A stretch of 64,000 nt of DNA from Limosilactobacillus panis (GCF_019797825.1 NZ_CP081855.1:1-64000), one strand, 5' to 3'. Shown: positions 37,882-46,608, counted from the first letter of the stretch. Translations and numbers: made by a program. The notes: a model not told the origin generated them from the letters alone.

Positions 37882-38361
37882 TTGAATATCAAAATAATTG
37901 GTGTCGGTAAGTTAAAGGAAAAGTACTTTAAGGCGGGAATTGCGGAGTATGGCAAGCGCCTGGGCCGCTTTTGTAAGTTCCAGGTTGTTGAGGTGCCTGA
38001 CGAAAAGGCGCCCGAATCCCTGAGCCAGGCCGAGATGGATGAGGTAATGGCCAAGGAGGGGGAGCGCATCCTCAACAAGATTAAGGACCGGGAGTACGTT
38101 TACGCCCTGGCAATTAAGGGTAAGGAACGGTCGTCTGAGGAGTTTGCCAAGGAGATCAACCAGCTGGCAACTTACGGTCACAGCGACATCACCTTTGTTA
38201 TTGGCGGATCACTGGGACTGAGCCCGGCGGTTTTGAAGCGGGCTGACACCCAGATTTCCTTTGGCCGCTTCACCCTGCCCCACCAGTTGATGCGGTTAGT
38301 ATTGAGTGAGCAGATTTACCGGGCCTTCACGATTATCAACGGCCTGCCTTATCACAAGTAG
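37882..38361 (+). CDS. rlmH: 23S rRNA (pseudouridine-1915-N3)-methyltransferase RlmH
   Basis: SPOUT methyltransferase that modifies pseudouridine 1915 of 23S rRNA. From a TTG start the product is the family's usual 159 residues, beginning [20 protein letters not shown] and ending [12 protein letters not shown]. The SAM-binding knot shows [10 protein letters not shown] and the conserved [23 protein letters not shown] region. A longer frame exists upstream, but that part is the DnaA-box array. No strong ribosome site precedes the TTG. Confidence 0.95.
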   Translation: MNIKIIGVGKLKEKYFKAGIAEYGKRLGRFCKFQVVEVPDEKAPESLSQAEMDEVMAKEGERILNKIKDREYVYALAIKGKERSSEEFAKEINQLATYGHSDITFVIGGSLGLSPAVLKRADTQISFGRFTLPHQLMRLVLSEQIYRAFTIINGLPYHK

Positions 38362-38422
38362 TAAGCGTAAGGTGTGACGGTCCTCTTTTCGTGAACTATA
38401 CTGGAGCTGAGGTGATTATGAT

Positions 38423-38956
38423 ATGAAGAAAGTGGCAATTCTGATTGGTAGTGTCCGGCCCAACCGACGGAGCAAGCAGGTGGCCGACTGGCTGCGGGTC
38501 CAGTTGATGAAGAGTCAGCAGGTTCACTTCGATGTGGTTGACTTGAAGAAGGTTAACCTGCCGATGCTGGATGAACCGCACATCCCCTTCACCGGCCTCT
38601 ACACCCATGCCAAGACCCGGAAGTGGAGTAAGTTAGTTCAGTCATATGACGGCTTTATCTTTCTCTTCCCCCAGTACAACTGGGGTTATCCAGCGGCCCT
38701 GAAGAACGCGATTGACTACCTGGCCAAGGAATGGCAGGGGAAGCCGGTTAGCCTGGTTACCTTTGGCGGTCACGGGGGCAACCAGGCCCAGGCAGCAATG
38801 CGCCTAGTAGTCACTGGCCTCAAGATGAAGCAGCTGGCGGTCAACCCGCAAATCAGCTTGATGCCGGGTGACTCCCTGGCCACGGCCGATTATCGCCTGC
38901 ATACCCATGATGATGAGGCGGCCCTGCTTCGTCAGGAATTTGAAAATGTCTTATAA
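38423..38956 (+). CDS. NADPH-dependent FMN reductase family protein
   Basis: Flavodoxin-like oxidoreductase of 177 residues. The FMN-binding pattern is seen in VAILIGSVRPNRRSKQVADW and FLFPQYNWGYPAALKNAIDYL, with VTFGGHGGNQA following. It probably reduces flavins, quinones or azo compounds. It is related to the flavin reductase at 62.3 kb and its degenerate copy at 58.7 kb (same QEYNFSIPGGLKNAIDIL-type region). A MITE-like element begins right behind its stop codon. Confidence 0.85.
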   Translation: MKKVAILIGSVRPNRRSKQVADWLRVQLMKSQQVHFDVVDLKKVNLPMLDEPHIPFTGLYTHAKTRKWSKLVQSYDGFIFLFPQYNWGYPAALKNAIDYLAKEWQGKPVSLVTFGGHGGNQAQAAMRLVVTGLKMKQLAVNPQISLMPGDSLATADYRLHTHDDEAALLRQEFENVL

Positions 38957-38958
38957 GT

Positions 38959-39157
38959 AAGGGACTGTGACATAAGTTCCCCATATAGTTAAAAATGCTA
39001 CAGCGTAGTACACAAAGGGGCTCTAGCGTTCGGAAAATCCGAATACTAGAGCCCTCTTTGTGCTTCCTAAAGACTTGCTTCACTTCGACGGGGGTTCTTT
39101 ACAGGCTAGCTTCGCGTCGAAAGACGGACTAGCAAGCTAGTTCTGTCTCACTCCCTT
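38959..39157. mobile_element. MITE-like element, copy 1
   Basis: A 199-base noncoding unit whose ends are inverted repeats: AAGGGACTGTGACATAA on the left and AAGGGAGTGAGACAGAA on the right strand (14 of 17 match). The left end resembles the IS1182-type element at 16.9 kb (AAAGGGGCTGTGACATAA). Inside is a strong hairpin, GGGCTCTAGCGTTCGG with CCGAATACTAGAGCCC, and a CTAGCTTCGCG-rich palindrome. A degenerate relative lies at 59.2 kb. Could be mobilised by an IS1182-type transposase; also acts as a terminator for the gene it follows. Confidence 0.7.
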
Positions 39158-39256
39158 TCTTTAAAACTTGTGATAAAAATCGAGATTTACCACGTTAATA
39201 CGTTTTGAAACCGCATTAGAATGCAATAAATCAAAGGAAACAGTTCGTGAAAATTG

Positions 39257-39284
39257 TTGCAAAGATTCCTGAAATGTGTAATTA
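39257..39284 (+). promoter_or_regulatory. Promoter of the propanediol dehydrogenase gene
   Basis: TTGCAA and TAATTA with 16 bases between, about 40 bases before the start. Fair rather than strong match. Confidence 0.4.
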
Positions 39285-39322
39285 TTAGAACGTAAAAAAT
39301 TAAAGAGAGAAGCTGTTATTTA

Positions 39323-40495
39323 ATGGAACGTCAATTTGATTTTCTGATGCCAAGTGTGAACTTCTTTGGCCCGGGGGTCATCAAGAAGATTGGTGACCGG
39401 GCAAAGATGCTTAACATGCATAAGGTCCTGGTTGTTACCGGGGGGCATATCGTCAATATGGAAAACGGTCCGGTTGCCCAAACCCTGGACTCCCTGAAGG
39501 CGGCGGGTGTTGAATACGTTGTCTTCGATGGTGCGGAGGAAAATCCGAAGATTCGGGATATCAAGAAAGGTAAGCAAATCTACCTGGACAATGATTGTGA
39601 CAGTATCATTACTGTTGGTGGGGGTTCTGCTCATGACTGTGGTAAAGGAATCGGAATTATCCTGACAAACGGTGACGACATTACCAAGCTTGCCGGTATC
39701 GAAACTCTGGGAAAGCCACTGCCACCACTGATGGCGGTCAACACCACTGCCGGGACTGGTTCTGAACTGACCCGGCACGCTGTTATTACCAACGAAGAGA
39801 CCCACCTGAAGTTCGTTGTGGTTTCATGGCGAAACATTCCACTGGTTTCCTTCAACGACCCAATGCTGATGCTGGACATCCCACAAGCAACTACGGCTGC
39901 TACCGGTTTGGATGCCTATGTCCAAGCGGTGGAACCATTTGTCTCCGTTGACCACAACGACATCACCGATAGCCAATGTGAAAAGGCAATTAAGATTATC
40001 CAAAAGTACCTGCCAGAAGCAGTTGCTAATGGTCACAACGTGGAGGCCCGGACCAAGATGGTTGAAGGGGAAATGCTTGCCGGCATGGCCTTCAACAACG
40101 CCAACCTGGGCTACGTTCACGCCATGGCACACCAACTGGGTGGTCAATATGACGCTCCTCACGGTGTCTGTTGTGCACTGATGCTGCCAGTTGTTGAAGA
40201 ATGGAACATCATCGCCTGCCCAGACCGCTTTGCTAAATTGGCTGAGATTATGGGCTACGACACCACTGGCATGACCACGATGGAAGCCGCTCACAAATCC
40301 ATCGACGGGATGCGTGAATTGGCTAAGGCCATTGGTATTCCGGACTCTATCAAGGCCATTGGTGCAAAGCCAGAAGACTTCGAATTGATGGCCGAAAATG
40401 CCCTCAAGGACGGGAACGCCTTCTCCAACCCTCGCAAAGGGACCAAGGAAGACGTCATCAAGCTCTTCCAAAAGGCTTACGATGGAATTTACTAA
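39323..40495 (+). CDS. Iron-containing alcohol dehydrogenase, 1,3-propanediol oxidoreductase type
   Basis: Reduces 3-hydroxypropionaldehyde or related aldehydes to alcohol with NADH. The 390 residues carry the group III signatures: TVGGGSAHDCGKGIGI, NTTAGTGSELTRHAVI, and the metal-site region NANLGYVHAMAHQLGGQYDAPHG (His residues of the iron site). The start MERQFDFLMPSVNFFGPG matches DhaT-type enzymes. L. reuteri has its 1,3-propanediol dehydrogenase at a similar place near the origin, outside the pdu cluster. It links this region to glycerol/propanediol metabolism and the PduO gene at 63 kb. Bounded by a MITE and a bidirectional terminator. Confidence 0.9.
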   Translation: MERQFDFLMPSVNFFGPGVIKKIGDRAKMLNMHKVLVVTGGHIVNMENGPVAQTLDSLKAAGVEYVVFDGAEENPKIRDIKKGKQIYLDNDCDSIITVGGGSAHDCGKGIGIILTNGDDITKLAGIETLGKPLPPLMAVNTTAGTGSELTRHAVITNEETHLKFVVVSWRNIPLVSFNDPMLMLDIPQATTAATGLDAYVQAVEPFVSVDHNDITDSQCEKAIKIIQKYLPEAVANGHNVEARTKMVEGEMLAGMAFNNANLGYVHAMAHQLGGQYDAPHGVCCALMLPVVEEWNIIACPDRFAKLAEIMGYDTTGMTTMEAAHKSIDGMRELAKAIGIPDSIKAIGAKPEDFELMAENALKDGNAFSNPRKGTKEDVIKLFQKAYDGIY

Positions 40496-40513
40496 TTACT
40501 GATTCAAATAAAA

Positions 40514-40553
40514 TAAGGGACGAGATGGGAGAAATTCCTGTCTCGTCCCTTTG
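40514..40553. terminator. Bidirectional terminator
   Basis: AGGGACGAGA pairs with TCTCGTCCCT around a 15-base loop, between the convergent dehydrogenase and methyltransferase genes. Confidence 0.85.
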
Positions 40554-41504
40554 TTACTTTTTACTAGCGCGTTGCAGAGCACCGGTATTGCGGCCCCAAA
40601 AGACACCATCCGTATAGCCCTGGATGCTGCGGTCATCATTGGCCTTCATCAGGCGGTAAATTCCCCAGGCTGTGTAGAGTTTGCTCTGCTCAATTCCGAT
40701 AAAGTGACGCCCCAGTTTTTTAGCCGTAACTAAACTTGACCCGGCCCCGGCAAACGGGTCGAGGACCACATCCCCGGGGTTAGAACTGGCGAGAATCGTC
40801 TTTGCTAACAGCTTCTCCGGCTTCTGGGTAGGGTGACCGGTGTTTTCCGGCATCGACCAATACGGAATCGAAATATCATCCCAGAAGTTAGACGGCATGG
40901 TGTCCCGAAAGCGCCCCACCTTCGTTTCTTGCCAGTCTTTTGCCTGACCGTTTTCTCGGTAAGGGGCGACCACCTGTCGCCGTTGCTTTACCTGGTTGAC
41001 ATTGAAGGTGTAGTCTTTGATGTTCATGGTCAGAAACCAGATGTCTTCCATCCCGTTCTTCCAGTTGGTCTTGGCGCCCCGTCCCTTTTCCCGTTGCCAG
41101 GTAATCCGGTTCTTGATGATGAAGTTCTTGCCCAGAACCGGCGCCAGGGCGATGCTGGTCTGCCAGTCCGCGAAGACGTAAAGGCTGGCGTCCGGCTTTA
41201 GTTTTGGCTTCAAGGCGTCAATCCAGCGCTGGGTGTAGGTCTGGTAGTCATTATCCGCCAGGCGTTTAAAGTGAAGCCCGTCATACTGCTTGTTGAGGTT
41301 GTAGGGCGGGTCCACCAGGGCCAGGTCGGCCACCTTATCCGGTAACTGGGGGAGGATGGAAAACGAATCACCATTGATGCTCTGGTCTACCACCTTTTTT
41401 ATGGTTGTGAGATCATCTGCCGCTGTTTTAATTTGGGTAAGAACGCCCGCGGGTGCGTGTGCAAGGTCAAAATCAATTGTCTTGTTCCGGGCTGATTTCG
41501 TCAT
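40554..41504 (-). CDS. Orphan DNA methyltransferase (beta-class N6-A or N4-C)
   Basis: Site-specific DNA methyltransferase of 316 residues. The catalytic motif IV DPPY appears first (ALVDPPYNLNKQ, near residue 65), and the SAM-binding motif I late (DVVLDPFAGAGSS, near residue 255), the order of the beta class (HinfI/RsrI-like). HPTQKPEKLLAK is the usual motif X region. No restriction endonuclease or specificity gene is adjacent, so it is an orphan. ATG chosen as start; an in-frame TTG five codons upstream is possible. Recognition sequence unknown. Confidence 0.88.
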   Translation of the reverse strand: MTKSARNKTIDFDLAHAPAGVLTQIKTAADDLTTIKKVVDQSINGDSFSILPQLPDKVADLALVDPPYNLNKQYDGLHFKRLADNDYQTYTQRWIDALKPKLKPDASLYVFADWQTSIALAPVLGKNFIIKNRITWQREKGRGAKTNWKNGMEDIWFLTMNIKDYTFNVNQVKQRRQVVAPYRENGQAKDWQETKVGRFRDTMPSNFWDDISIPYWSMPENTGHPTQKPEKLLAKTILASSNPGDVVLDPFAGAGSSLVTAKKLGRHFIGIEQSKLYTAWGIYRLMKANDDRSIQGYTDGVFWGRNTGALQRASKK

Positions 41505-41694
41505 TTTGTCACCATCCAAACTCGTGTTTTCATTCTAGTATAACGCATGTTGGGTCCCGCCTTAGTCTTCTCCGGCATTAATGTGAAATTCTTGCCTATT
41601 TCTGGTAATAAATTTCCACTCATCCCCATTTGCTGGCAAATGCTTACACCTACCGGTATCATAAAGGTAACACAGAAATGAGGAGTGTTTGACA

Positions 41695-42084
41695 ATGAAA
41701 ATGATGAAGTGGATTGCAGGATTAGTAACGGTTTTCTTAGCTTTTCTGTTCTTGAATGGGATTAAGGGTAACAACACGCCGGCCCAGGCCAGCAACAATA
41801 TCAAGGTTACCTACACCTTAAAGAAGAACAACAAGCAGTTCGCTAACAAGAAGGTCACGGTTAAGGATAACGCCACCGTCCTGAACGGCCTCAAGAAGGG
41901 CTGGAAGGTCAAGATTGCCGACAAGGACATGGTATCTTCAATCGATGGTCACAGCCAAAACAACAAGAAGAAAATCTACTGGACCTACACGATCAACGGC
42001 AAGTCCAGCAACAAGTCGGTAATGCAACAGCACGTTAAAAACAATGACCACGTTGTCTTCAACCTCAGTAAGATGAGCAATTAA
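41695..42084 (+). CDS. Secreted DUF4430-domain protein
   Basis: 129-residue secreted protein. Signal peptide with a basic start and hydrophobic core (WIAGLVTVFLAFLFLNGI), probable cleavage after NTPAQA. No lipobox Cys, so likely released or cleaved rather than lipid-anchored. The mature part is a DUF4430 fold (VTYTLKKNNKQFANKKVTV, IYWTYTINGKSSNKSV), related to the C-terminal domain of transcobalamin-type B12 binders. It is 21 bases ahead of an ECF S component, which suggests it hands a ligand to the transporter. Cobalamin or a corrinoid is a reasonable guess, not shown. Confidence 0.75.
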   Translation: MKMMKWIAGLVTVFLAFLFLNGIKGNNTPAQASNNIKVTYTLKKNNKQFANKKVTVKDNATVLNGLKKGWKVKIADKDMVSSIDGHSQNNKKKIYWTYTINGKSSNKSVMQQHVKNNDHVVFNLSKMSN

Positions 42085-42105
42085 GGCAACTAAAGGGGAG
42101 CAACG

Positions 42106-42621
42106 ATGACAACTGAGCATGACCGCATCAAAAGGATGACATTAATGTCAATGCTCACGGCGATTGGCGTTGTTTTCCGGATCATTCGAATCCCGATTCC
42201 CAACGTCCAGCCGGTCACCGACATGATTATGATTGTCACCCTGGTATTAGGGATCGGGTTCGGCATATCGCTGGCCATGATGATCATGGTTGTTTCTAAC
42301 CTGGTGCTGGGCTTTGGAATCTGGACCGTTCCCCAGATTATTGCCTACGCGGTCTGTGTGCTGACGGTGGCCGGTTTGGCCAAGGTCTTGCCAATTCGTA
42401 AGCACCTGATTCTCCAGGTTATCCTGGCCGGCTTCCTCGGTTTTGAGTACGGCTTTTTCGTCAGCATTGGGATGTCAATCTACGGGGGCTTCGCGGCCTT
42501 CATCGTTTACTGGCTGAACGGTTTGCTGTTCGATTTCTACCACGCGGCCGGGAACTTGGGCTTCTACTTTATCCTGTATAAGCCCCTGACCAAGATGCTG
42601 AAGATGTATTTTAAGCAGTGA
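42106..42621 (+). CDS. ECF transporter S component, possibly cobalamin/corrinoid
   Basis: Membrane substrate-binding subunit of an energy-coupling-factor transporter, 171 residues with about five to six helices. N-terminal RIKRMTLMSMLTAIGVVFRIIRIPIPNVQPVTD is typical of small S components; no ATPases are encoded nearby, so it would use shared EcfAAT. ECF S components for B12 are known in lactobacilli (CbrT). Coupling to a DUF4430 protein and presence of PduO and propanediol dehydrogenase in the window favour a corrinoid, but the ligand is inference. GGGGAGC is the ribosome site. Confidence 0.75.
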   Translation: MTTEHDRIKRMTLMSMLTAIGVVFRIIRIPIPNVQPVTDMIMIVTLVLGIGFGISLAMMIMVVSNLVLGFGIWTVPQIIAYAVCVLTVAGLAKVLPIRKHLILQVILAGFLGFEYGFFVSIGMSIYGGFAAFIVYWLNGLLFDFYHAAGNLGFYFILYKPLTKMLKMYFKQ

Positions 42622-42624
42622 AAA

Positions 42625-42668
42625 AAACACGGTTGAGAAAATTTGAATTTTCTCAGCCGTGTTTTTGC
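42625..42668. terminator. Bidirectional terminator between ECF and DUF4097 genes
   Basis: ACACGGTTGAGAAAAT pairs with ATTTTCTCAGCCGTGT; A run before, T run after. Confidence 0.88.
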
Positions 42669-42670
42669 GT

Positions 42671-43537
42671 TTAATCAAATGAATTGTCCCCGTCTTGGGT
42701 TATCATCCTGATGAGGTTAGGATTATCGGTGTTGCGTTCGAGGGTTCCACCATCGTCCTTTTCCTGGTGGCCCAGACTGACGTTGCCGTCGTCGCTAGTC
42801 AGAATTACCCCCGGATCGTTCAGGGCGTGGGCCTCGTTATCCCCATCTTGGTTATTGACGAGGTAGTGGCCATTGACCGTCAGCTTGCGGGCTGTGAAGT
42901 CACCCGAAGATAGGTCGGCCTGCCCACCGTTAACGGTTACCTTGTAGAGGTCAGTGTCGCCACTGGCGGAATTAAGCTTGGTGGCCGTTAACCGACTATT
43001 GGCGGATCGAATGTCGCCGGATGCGGAGTCAATCGTGCCACCCTTAATCTTACTGTTGTTGACGGTGACGTCACCGCCGTGCGTCTTGACGTGAACCCGA
43101 GCAAAACGGGTGTCCTTTAGGGTAACATCGTCATTACCCTTGATAGTCAAGTCCCGGACCTGCTTGTTCTTTGGCACCGTGATAACGATTTGGTCGTTGC
43201 TATCATCACTCCAGGAGACGCTAAAGTGCTTCGTCTTAACGGCAGTGGTTTGGCTAACGATAAGCTGGCCGTCCTTGACCGTCGTCTGCAAAGCCGCGTG
43301 CTTCTTGCCGTAGTAGTATGCGCCGTAGTGGTCGCCCTGCCGGACCTTGACATCCGCGGAGGCCGCCGTGACCTTGACCCGGTCGAAGTGTTGCTTAGTC
43401 AGTGTCTGTTTATTGACGTGGTTGAATATCTCCTCGTCGAAGGGGTGGAAAGGCTGGGGATGGCTAAAGAAGCCCACAGCCACCATGATGGCCCCGATGA
43501 TGACGAGGATGCCCCCAATACTAAGTGCTTTTTTCAT
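42671..43537 (-). CDS. DUF4097 membrane-anchored beta-helix protein
   Basis: 288 residues: one N-terminal helix (LSIGGILVIIGAIMVAVGFF) and an extracellular DUF4097 domain of short repeating strands (VKVTAASADVKVRQGDH, VKTHGGDVTVNNSKIKGG, DSASGDIRSANS, NSASGDTDLYKV, DLSSGDFTARKL), a right-handed beta-helix pattern also seen in LiaX-type envelope-stress proteins. The ATG overlaps the upstream gene's stop. Forms padR-DUF1700-DUF4097, a common Firmicutes unit with a suspected role in envelope homeostasis. Confidence 0.82.
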   Translation of the reverse strand: MKKALSIGGILVIIGAIMVAVGFFSHPQPFHPFDEEIFNHVNKQTLTKQHFDRVKVTAASADVKVRQGDHYGAYYYGKKHAALQTTVKDGQLIVSQTTAVKTKHFSVSWSDDSNDQIVITVPKNKQVRDLTIKGNDDVTLKDTRFARVHVKTHGGDVTVNNSKIKGGTIDSASGDIRSANSRLTATKLNSASGDTDLYKVTVNGGQADLSSGDFTARKLTVNGHYLVNNQDGDNEAHALNDPGVILTSDDGNVSLGHQEKDDGGTLERNTDNPNLIRMITQDGDNSFD

Positions 43538-44112
43538 TATGCGCCCTCCTTAGACTTGTTCCTGGGGTACCTGACGAAATTTTTACAGCCTCGGCAAAGC
43601 CACTTGATGGCCCAGACCACAATGGCCACGAAGATAATCAGCAGGCCGAGGAGGGCAATCCCGCCCCCGCAGTAGAAGATTGCTCCCCACACGTCGGTGG
43701 CAAACAGTGATCCGGCCAGCGCGAAGGCCCCAATGCCCAGGCCAAAGATGGAGGCCAGCCCGCCGATGATCAGGCCGAAGAAGCCGAGCAAAAGGCCCAG
43801 GGCAAGTGGCCCCAAGAAGATAATGAGGACCACCGCGAGGCAGATGTAGAGGATGGTCCGGGTCCGCCGGTCGTTTACGTAATTCACTGGTCGACTGGCC
43901 GGGCCGTTCGGCTGGCTGCCGGTCGTCTTGGCGATGATGTCCGTACTCAGCTGCTCGGGCGTGCCCAGCTTGTCGACGATTTCCTTAACAGTGGTTAACC
44001 CGGCATCATCGATATACTCGCTGTAGAAGTCGATGGCGTCGTCCCGGTCCGCCTGTGACAGGCCCTTCAGGTATTTTTTTAACTGTTCGATGTATTGTTC
44101 GCGTGCGTTCAT
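43537..44112 (-). CDS. DUF1700 (HAAS-domain) membrane protein
   Basis: 191 residues. The N-terminal helical HAAS domain reads EQYIEQLKKYLKGLSQADRDDAIDFYSEYIDDAG with the usual TVKEIVDKLGTPEQLSTDII. Three to four transmembrane helices follow (about 85-170), and a basic tail. HAAS proteins are typically partnered with PadR regulators. It overlaps padR by four bases, showing coupled translation. Confidence 0.85.
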   Translation of the reverse strand: MNAREQYIEQLKKYLKGLSQADRDDAIDFYSEYIDDAGLTTVKEIVDKLGTPEQLSTDIIAKTTGSQPNGPASRPVNYVNDRRTRTILYICLAVVLIIFLGPLALGLLLGFFGLIIGGLASIFGLGIGAFALAGSLFATDVWGAIFYCGGGIALLGLLIIFVAIVVWAIKWLCRGCKNFVRYPRNKSKEGA

Positions 44113-44435
44113 TGTTCTTCCCCCTTATCGCTAGCGTTAAACACCCGGTCGAGGCTTTCCTTATAGTCGTTCCATAGCTTGCGGACCCGGCTCAAGTGCT
44201 GCTCGCCCTTGCGGGTAATGCGGTAGTAGCGCCGGTTGCGGCCCTGATAGCTCTGCTGGTAGGTGGTCAAATAGCCACCCTGGTTGAGCCGCCGCAGGAC
44301 TGGGTACATCGTGGATTCGGAAATTGAGATTGCCTTTTGCATCTCCTGGGTGAGGGCGTACCCGTAATAGTCTTGACGCTCAAGAATCGCGAGGACCATC
44401 CCATCAAGGAGGTCGGCAGTAATGGTTATTTTCAT
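44109..44435 (-). CDS. PadR-family transcriptional regulator
   Basis: 108-residue winged-helix regulator: MVLAILERQDYYGYALTQEM, SESTMYPVLRRLNQGGYLTTYQQ and RNRRYYRITRKGEQHL are the PadR signatures. Heads the unit with the DUF1700 and DUF4097 genes. AGGAGGG lies before the ATG. The promoter region upstream (about 44455-44510) is very AT-rich with TATTATA-type repeats, before an ISL3 element. Confidence 0.9.
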   Translation of the reverse strand: MKITITADLLDGMVLAILERQDYYGYALTQEMQKAISISESTMYPVLRRLNQGGYLTTYQQSYQGRNRRYYRITRKGEQHLSRVRKLWNDYKESLDRVFNASDKGEEQ

Positions 44436-44524
44436 GGTGACCCTCCTTTGCTATCGTTCATCTAATATTATATGTTATATAGTATTATAGTTGCAATAAT
44501 ATTGTGATAAAAAAAGCGGAGTAG

Positions 44525-46034
44525 GGGAAAATTTCGGTTCTACAATTTTAAGTACTGATGGATTTAACATCAGTGCTTATTTTGGTTTAAATTTAAAATA
44601 AAAAACGAAAGATGGCTGACCCCCGTCTTCGTTTAAGAAAGGACCATCTTTCATGGATAATTCTATCAGAACTGCTCTCGGAATTAAAGACACTCATCTT
44701 GAACTTGATACCAATACTAAAGAAGACTCGATTGCCGATCACGGCGATTATATTGTGGTCCATCTTGTTCAATCCTACCCCATGCATTGTCCTCATTGTG
44801 GCCGGCTAATGTACAAGAATGGCATTAAAATCGTTAACTATCATGGGGCAGACCTTCATTACAAGCCGACTGTTTGGTCGATTAAAAAGCAGAAGTATAT
44901 TTGCCCAGCTTCTCCTCAATGTCCACAAACAGTGACGAAATTAGCTCCGGTCGAGGATGTCCAATATCGTCACCATATCGCCACGAGTATTAAGCAACGC
45001 ATTATGATGCAACTGGTTAAGAATGAATCCCAAACTGATATCGCCGATGATTTTTCTGTTTCGGGCTGGACCGTCAGGCGCGTAATTAATCACCTTGATC
45101 ATGTCTTTAAGCCTAACTACCATTGGCTTCCCCGTCATATTGCCTTCGATGACTTTCATTCTGGTCGCTTTGCGCCCAGCGGAATGAGCATGATTCTCGT
45201 AAACATTGAGAACCATCGAACGCTCGATATCATTCTTTCACGCCGGAGTAGCTTTCTTCGCAATTACTTCCTGCGTTATAGTCACCGCGCTCGTTTAGCG
45301 GTTCAAACTGTTACGGTCGATCTCTATACTCCTTACCGCCGCTTGATTCAAGAGCTATTTCCGCATGCTTTAATTATCGCGGACCACTTCCATGTCGTAG
45401 CTCAAGCTTATCGTGCCCTGAACCAAACTAGGATTAAAGTAATGAACCGTGCCGGAAAAAGTTCCCGGCAATGGCGAGCTCTCAAACATTTTTGGAAACT
45501 GCTCTTAACCCCTAGTGCACTCCTCAAGTATGATAACTTTTGGCGCCGCCGCAATTTTGGTTACGCCCAGCTAACTGATATTGAGGTTATTCATCGTTTA
45601 TTAGCTTTCGACGACGAGCTTAAGCAGGCCTATCAATATTACCAAGACCTGATTCTAGCAGTTAATCATCGGAGTAAGTCAGCTCTCAACCAACTATTAG
45701 CTATCAAATGGACCGCGCTTCCCCAAGCGTTTCAGAAGGTCCAACGCACTCTGCGAACCCATCGTCAAGAAATCATCGCCAGCTTCAAATATGATCATTA
45801 CACGAATGGTCCCGTTGAGGGTACAAACAATAAGATTAAAGTTATCAAACGGACTGCCTATGGCTTTCGTAACTTCTTCCACTTCCGCGTTCGTATCCTG
45901 ATTTCCCTGCCGAATTCTTATATCGCCATTAATTGGCATAATAAAACAGCTCATGTCCAGGGTCAGGCAAGAGCTGCATAGAAATTATTCAATTTATCTT
46001 ATCAGTACTTCTTGACGAAGAGCCAAAATTTCCC
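44525..46034 (+). mobile_element. ISL3-family insertion sequence
   Basis: About 1.5 kb with imperfect inverted ends: GGGAAAATTTCGGTTCT on the left and GGGAAATTTTGGCTCT on the right strand, each followed within 20 bases by AAGTACTGAT. A single transposase gene fills it. No clear 8-base target duplication at the ends I chose, so exact borders are uncertain by a few bases. Confidence 0.85.
44653..45981 (+). CDS. ISL3-family transposase
   Basis: 442 residues, intact. N-terminal zinc-finger with CPHCGRLMYKNG and later CPASPQCPQTV, a helix-turn-helix (SQTDIADDFSVSGWTVRRVINH), and the ISL3 catalytic core with Asp residues in IAFDDFHSGRF and VTVDLYTPYRRLI and FPHALIIADHFHVV, then the final DDE Glu region YTNGPVEGTNNKIKVIKR. 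AAAGGA precedes the ATG. Confidence 0.92.
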   Translation: MDNSIRTALGIKDTHLELDTNTKEDSIADHGDYIVVHLVQSYPMHCPHCGRLMYKNGIKIVNYHGADLHYKPTVWSIKKQKYICPASPQCPQTVTKLAPVEDVQYRHHIATSIKQRIMMQLVKNESQTDIADDFSVSGWTVRRVINHLDHVFKPNYHWLPRHIAFDDFHSGRFAPSGMSMILVNIENHRTLDIILSRRSSFLRNYFLRYSHRARLAVQTVTVDLYTPYRRLIQELFPHALIIADHFHVVAQAYRALNQTRIKVMNRAGKSSRQWRALKHFWKLLLTPSALLKYDNFWRRRNFGYAQLTDIEVIHRLLAFDDELKQAYQYYQDLILAVNHRSKSALNQLLAIKWTALPQAFQKVQRTLRTHRQEIIASFKYDHYTNGPVEGTNNKIKVIKRTAYGFRNFFHFRVRILISLPNSYIAINWHNKTAHVQGQARAA

Positions 46035-46049
46035 GTGCTCCGTAGTTTG

Positions 46050-46472
46050 TTATTCCTTAACAAAGCCGGTTTGCTTGAACTTAGCCCCGTGCATCAGGGT
46101 GTTCTCCACCGGGCAGCTCTTGGCCACGTCTGCCAGGAACTGTTTAATATCTTCGTCCGATTCGTCGCTGCGCAAGTGGGGCTCGTAGCGAATCTCGGTG
46201 AACTTGTAGAGCTTTTGGCCGTCGACCTCTTCTCTGCCGAGGTCCCCTTCGACGTCGACCCAGAAGGCCCGTAAGTCAAAGTGTCGCTTCCGGGCGAGTT
46301 CGGTGGCGGTGATGGATTGGCAGGCCCCAAATGAGGCGAGGAGGATCTCCACCGGGTTCATCCCCGTGTTGGTACTGTTCGGCTCGTCAAAGGTAATTTC
46401 AAAGCCGCGGGCCCCGGCCGCAACCTGCATTCCCGTGGTGGTCTTTGTTGCTCTAACTTTGTAGGTACTCAT
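46050..46472 (-). CDS. OsmC/Ohr-family protein
   Basis: 140-residue thiol peroxidase-like protein of the OsmC family. The fold signature GMNPVEILLASFGACQSITATELARK holds the first reactive Cys; the second is in AKSCPVENTLMHGA. It probably reduces organic hydroperoxides or acts on redox-active thiols. Divergent from an Rrf2 regulator, which may control it. Confidence 0.88.
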   Translation of the reverse strand: MSTYKVRATKTTTGMQVAAGARGFEITFDEPNSTNTGMNPVEILLASFGACQSITATELARKRHFDLRAFWVDVEGDLGREEVDGQKLYKFTEIRYEPHLRSDESDEDIKQFLADVAKSCPVENTLMHGAKFKQTGFVKE

Positions 46473-46545
46473 ATTAAAACCTCCTGATTATCAATTTGCC
46501 TTAAGTTTACCGGACAAAAAATTCGGGTGCAATTAAAATGCTTCT

Positions 46546-46573
46546 TTGACCATCCGCATTAATAGCCTATAAT
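46546..46573 (+). promoter_or_regulatory. Promoter of the Rrf2 regulator gene
   Basis: TTGACC and a perfect TATAAT with 16 bases between, 35 bases before the start codon, in the divergent gap with osmC. Confidence 0.75.
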
Positions 46574-46608
46574 TTAGGTATTAAACGAATATAAATGGGG
46601 AGATAAAG

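Noticed and set aside
39241..39262. TTCGTGAAAATTGTTGCAAA as a Rex site before the propanediol dehydrogenase
   Set aside because: Too many departures from TTGTGAAATTTTTCACAA.
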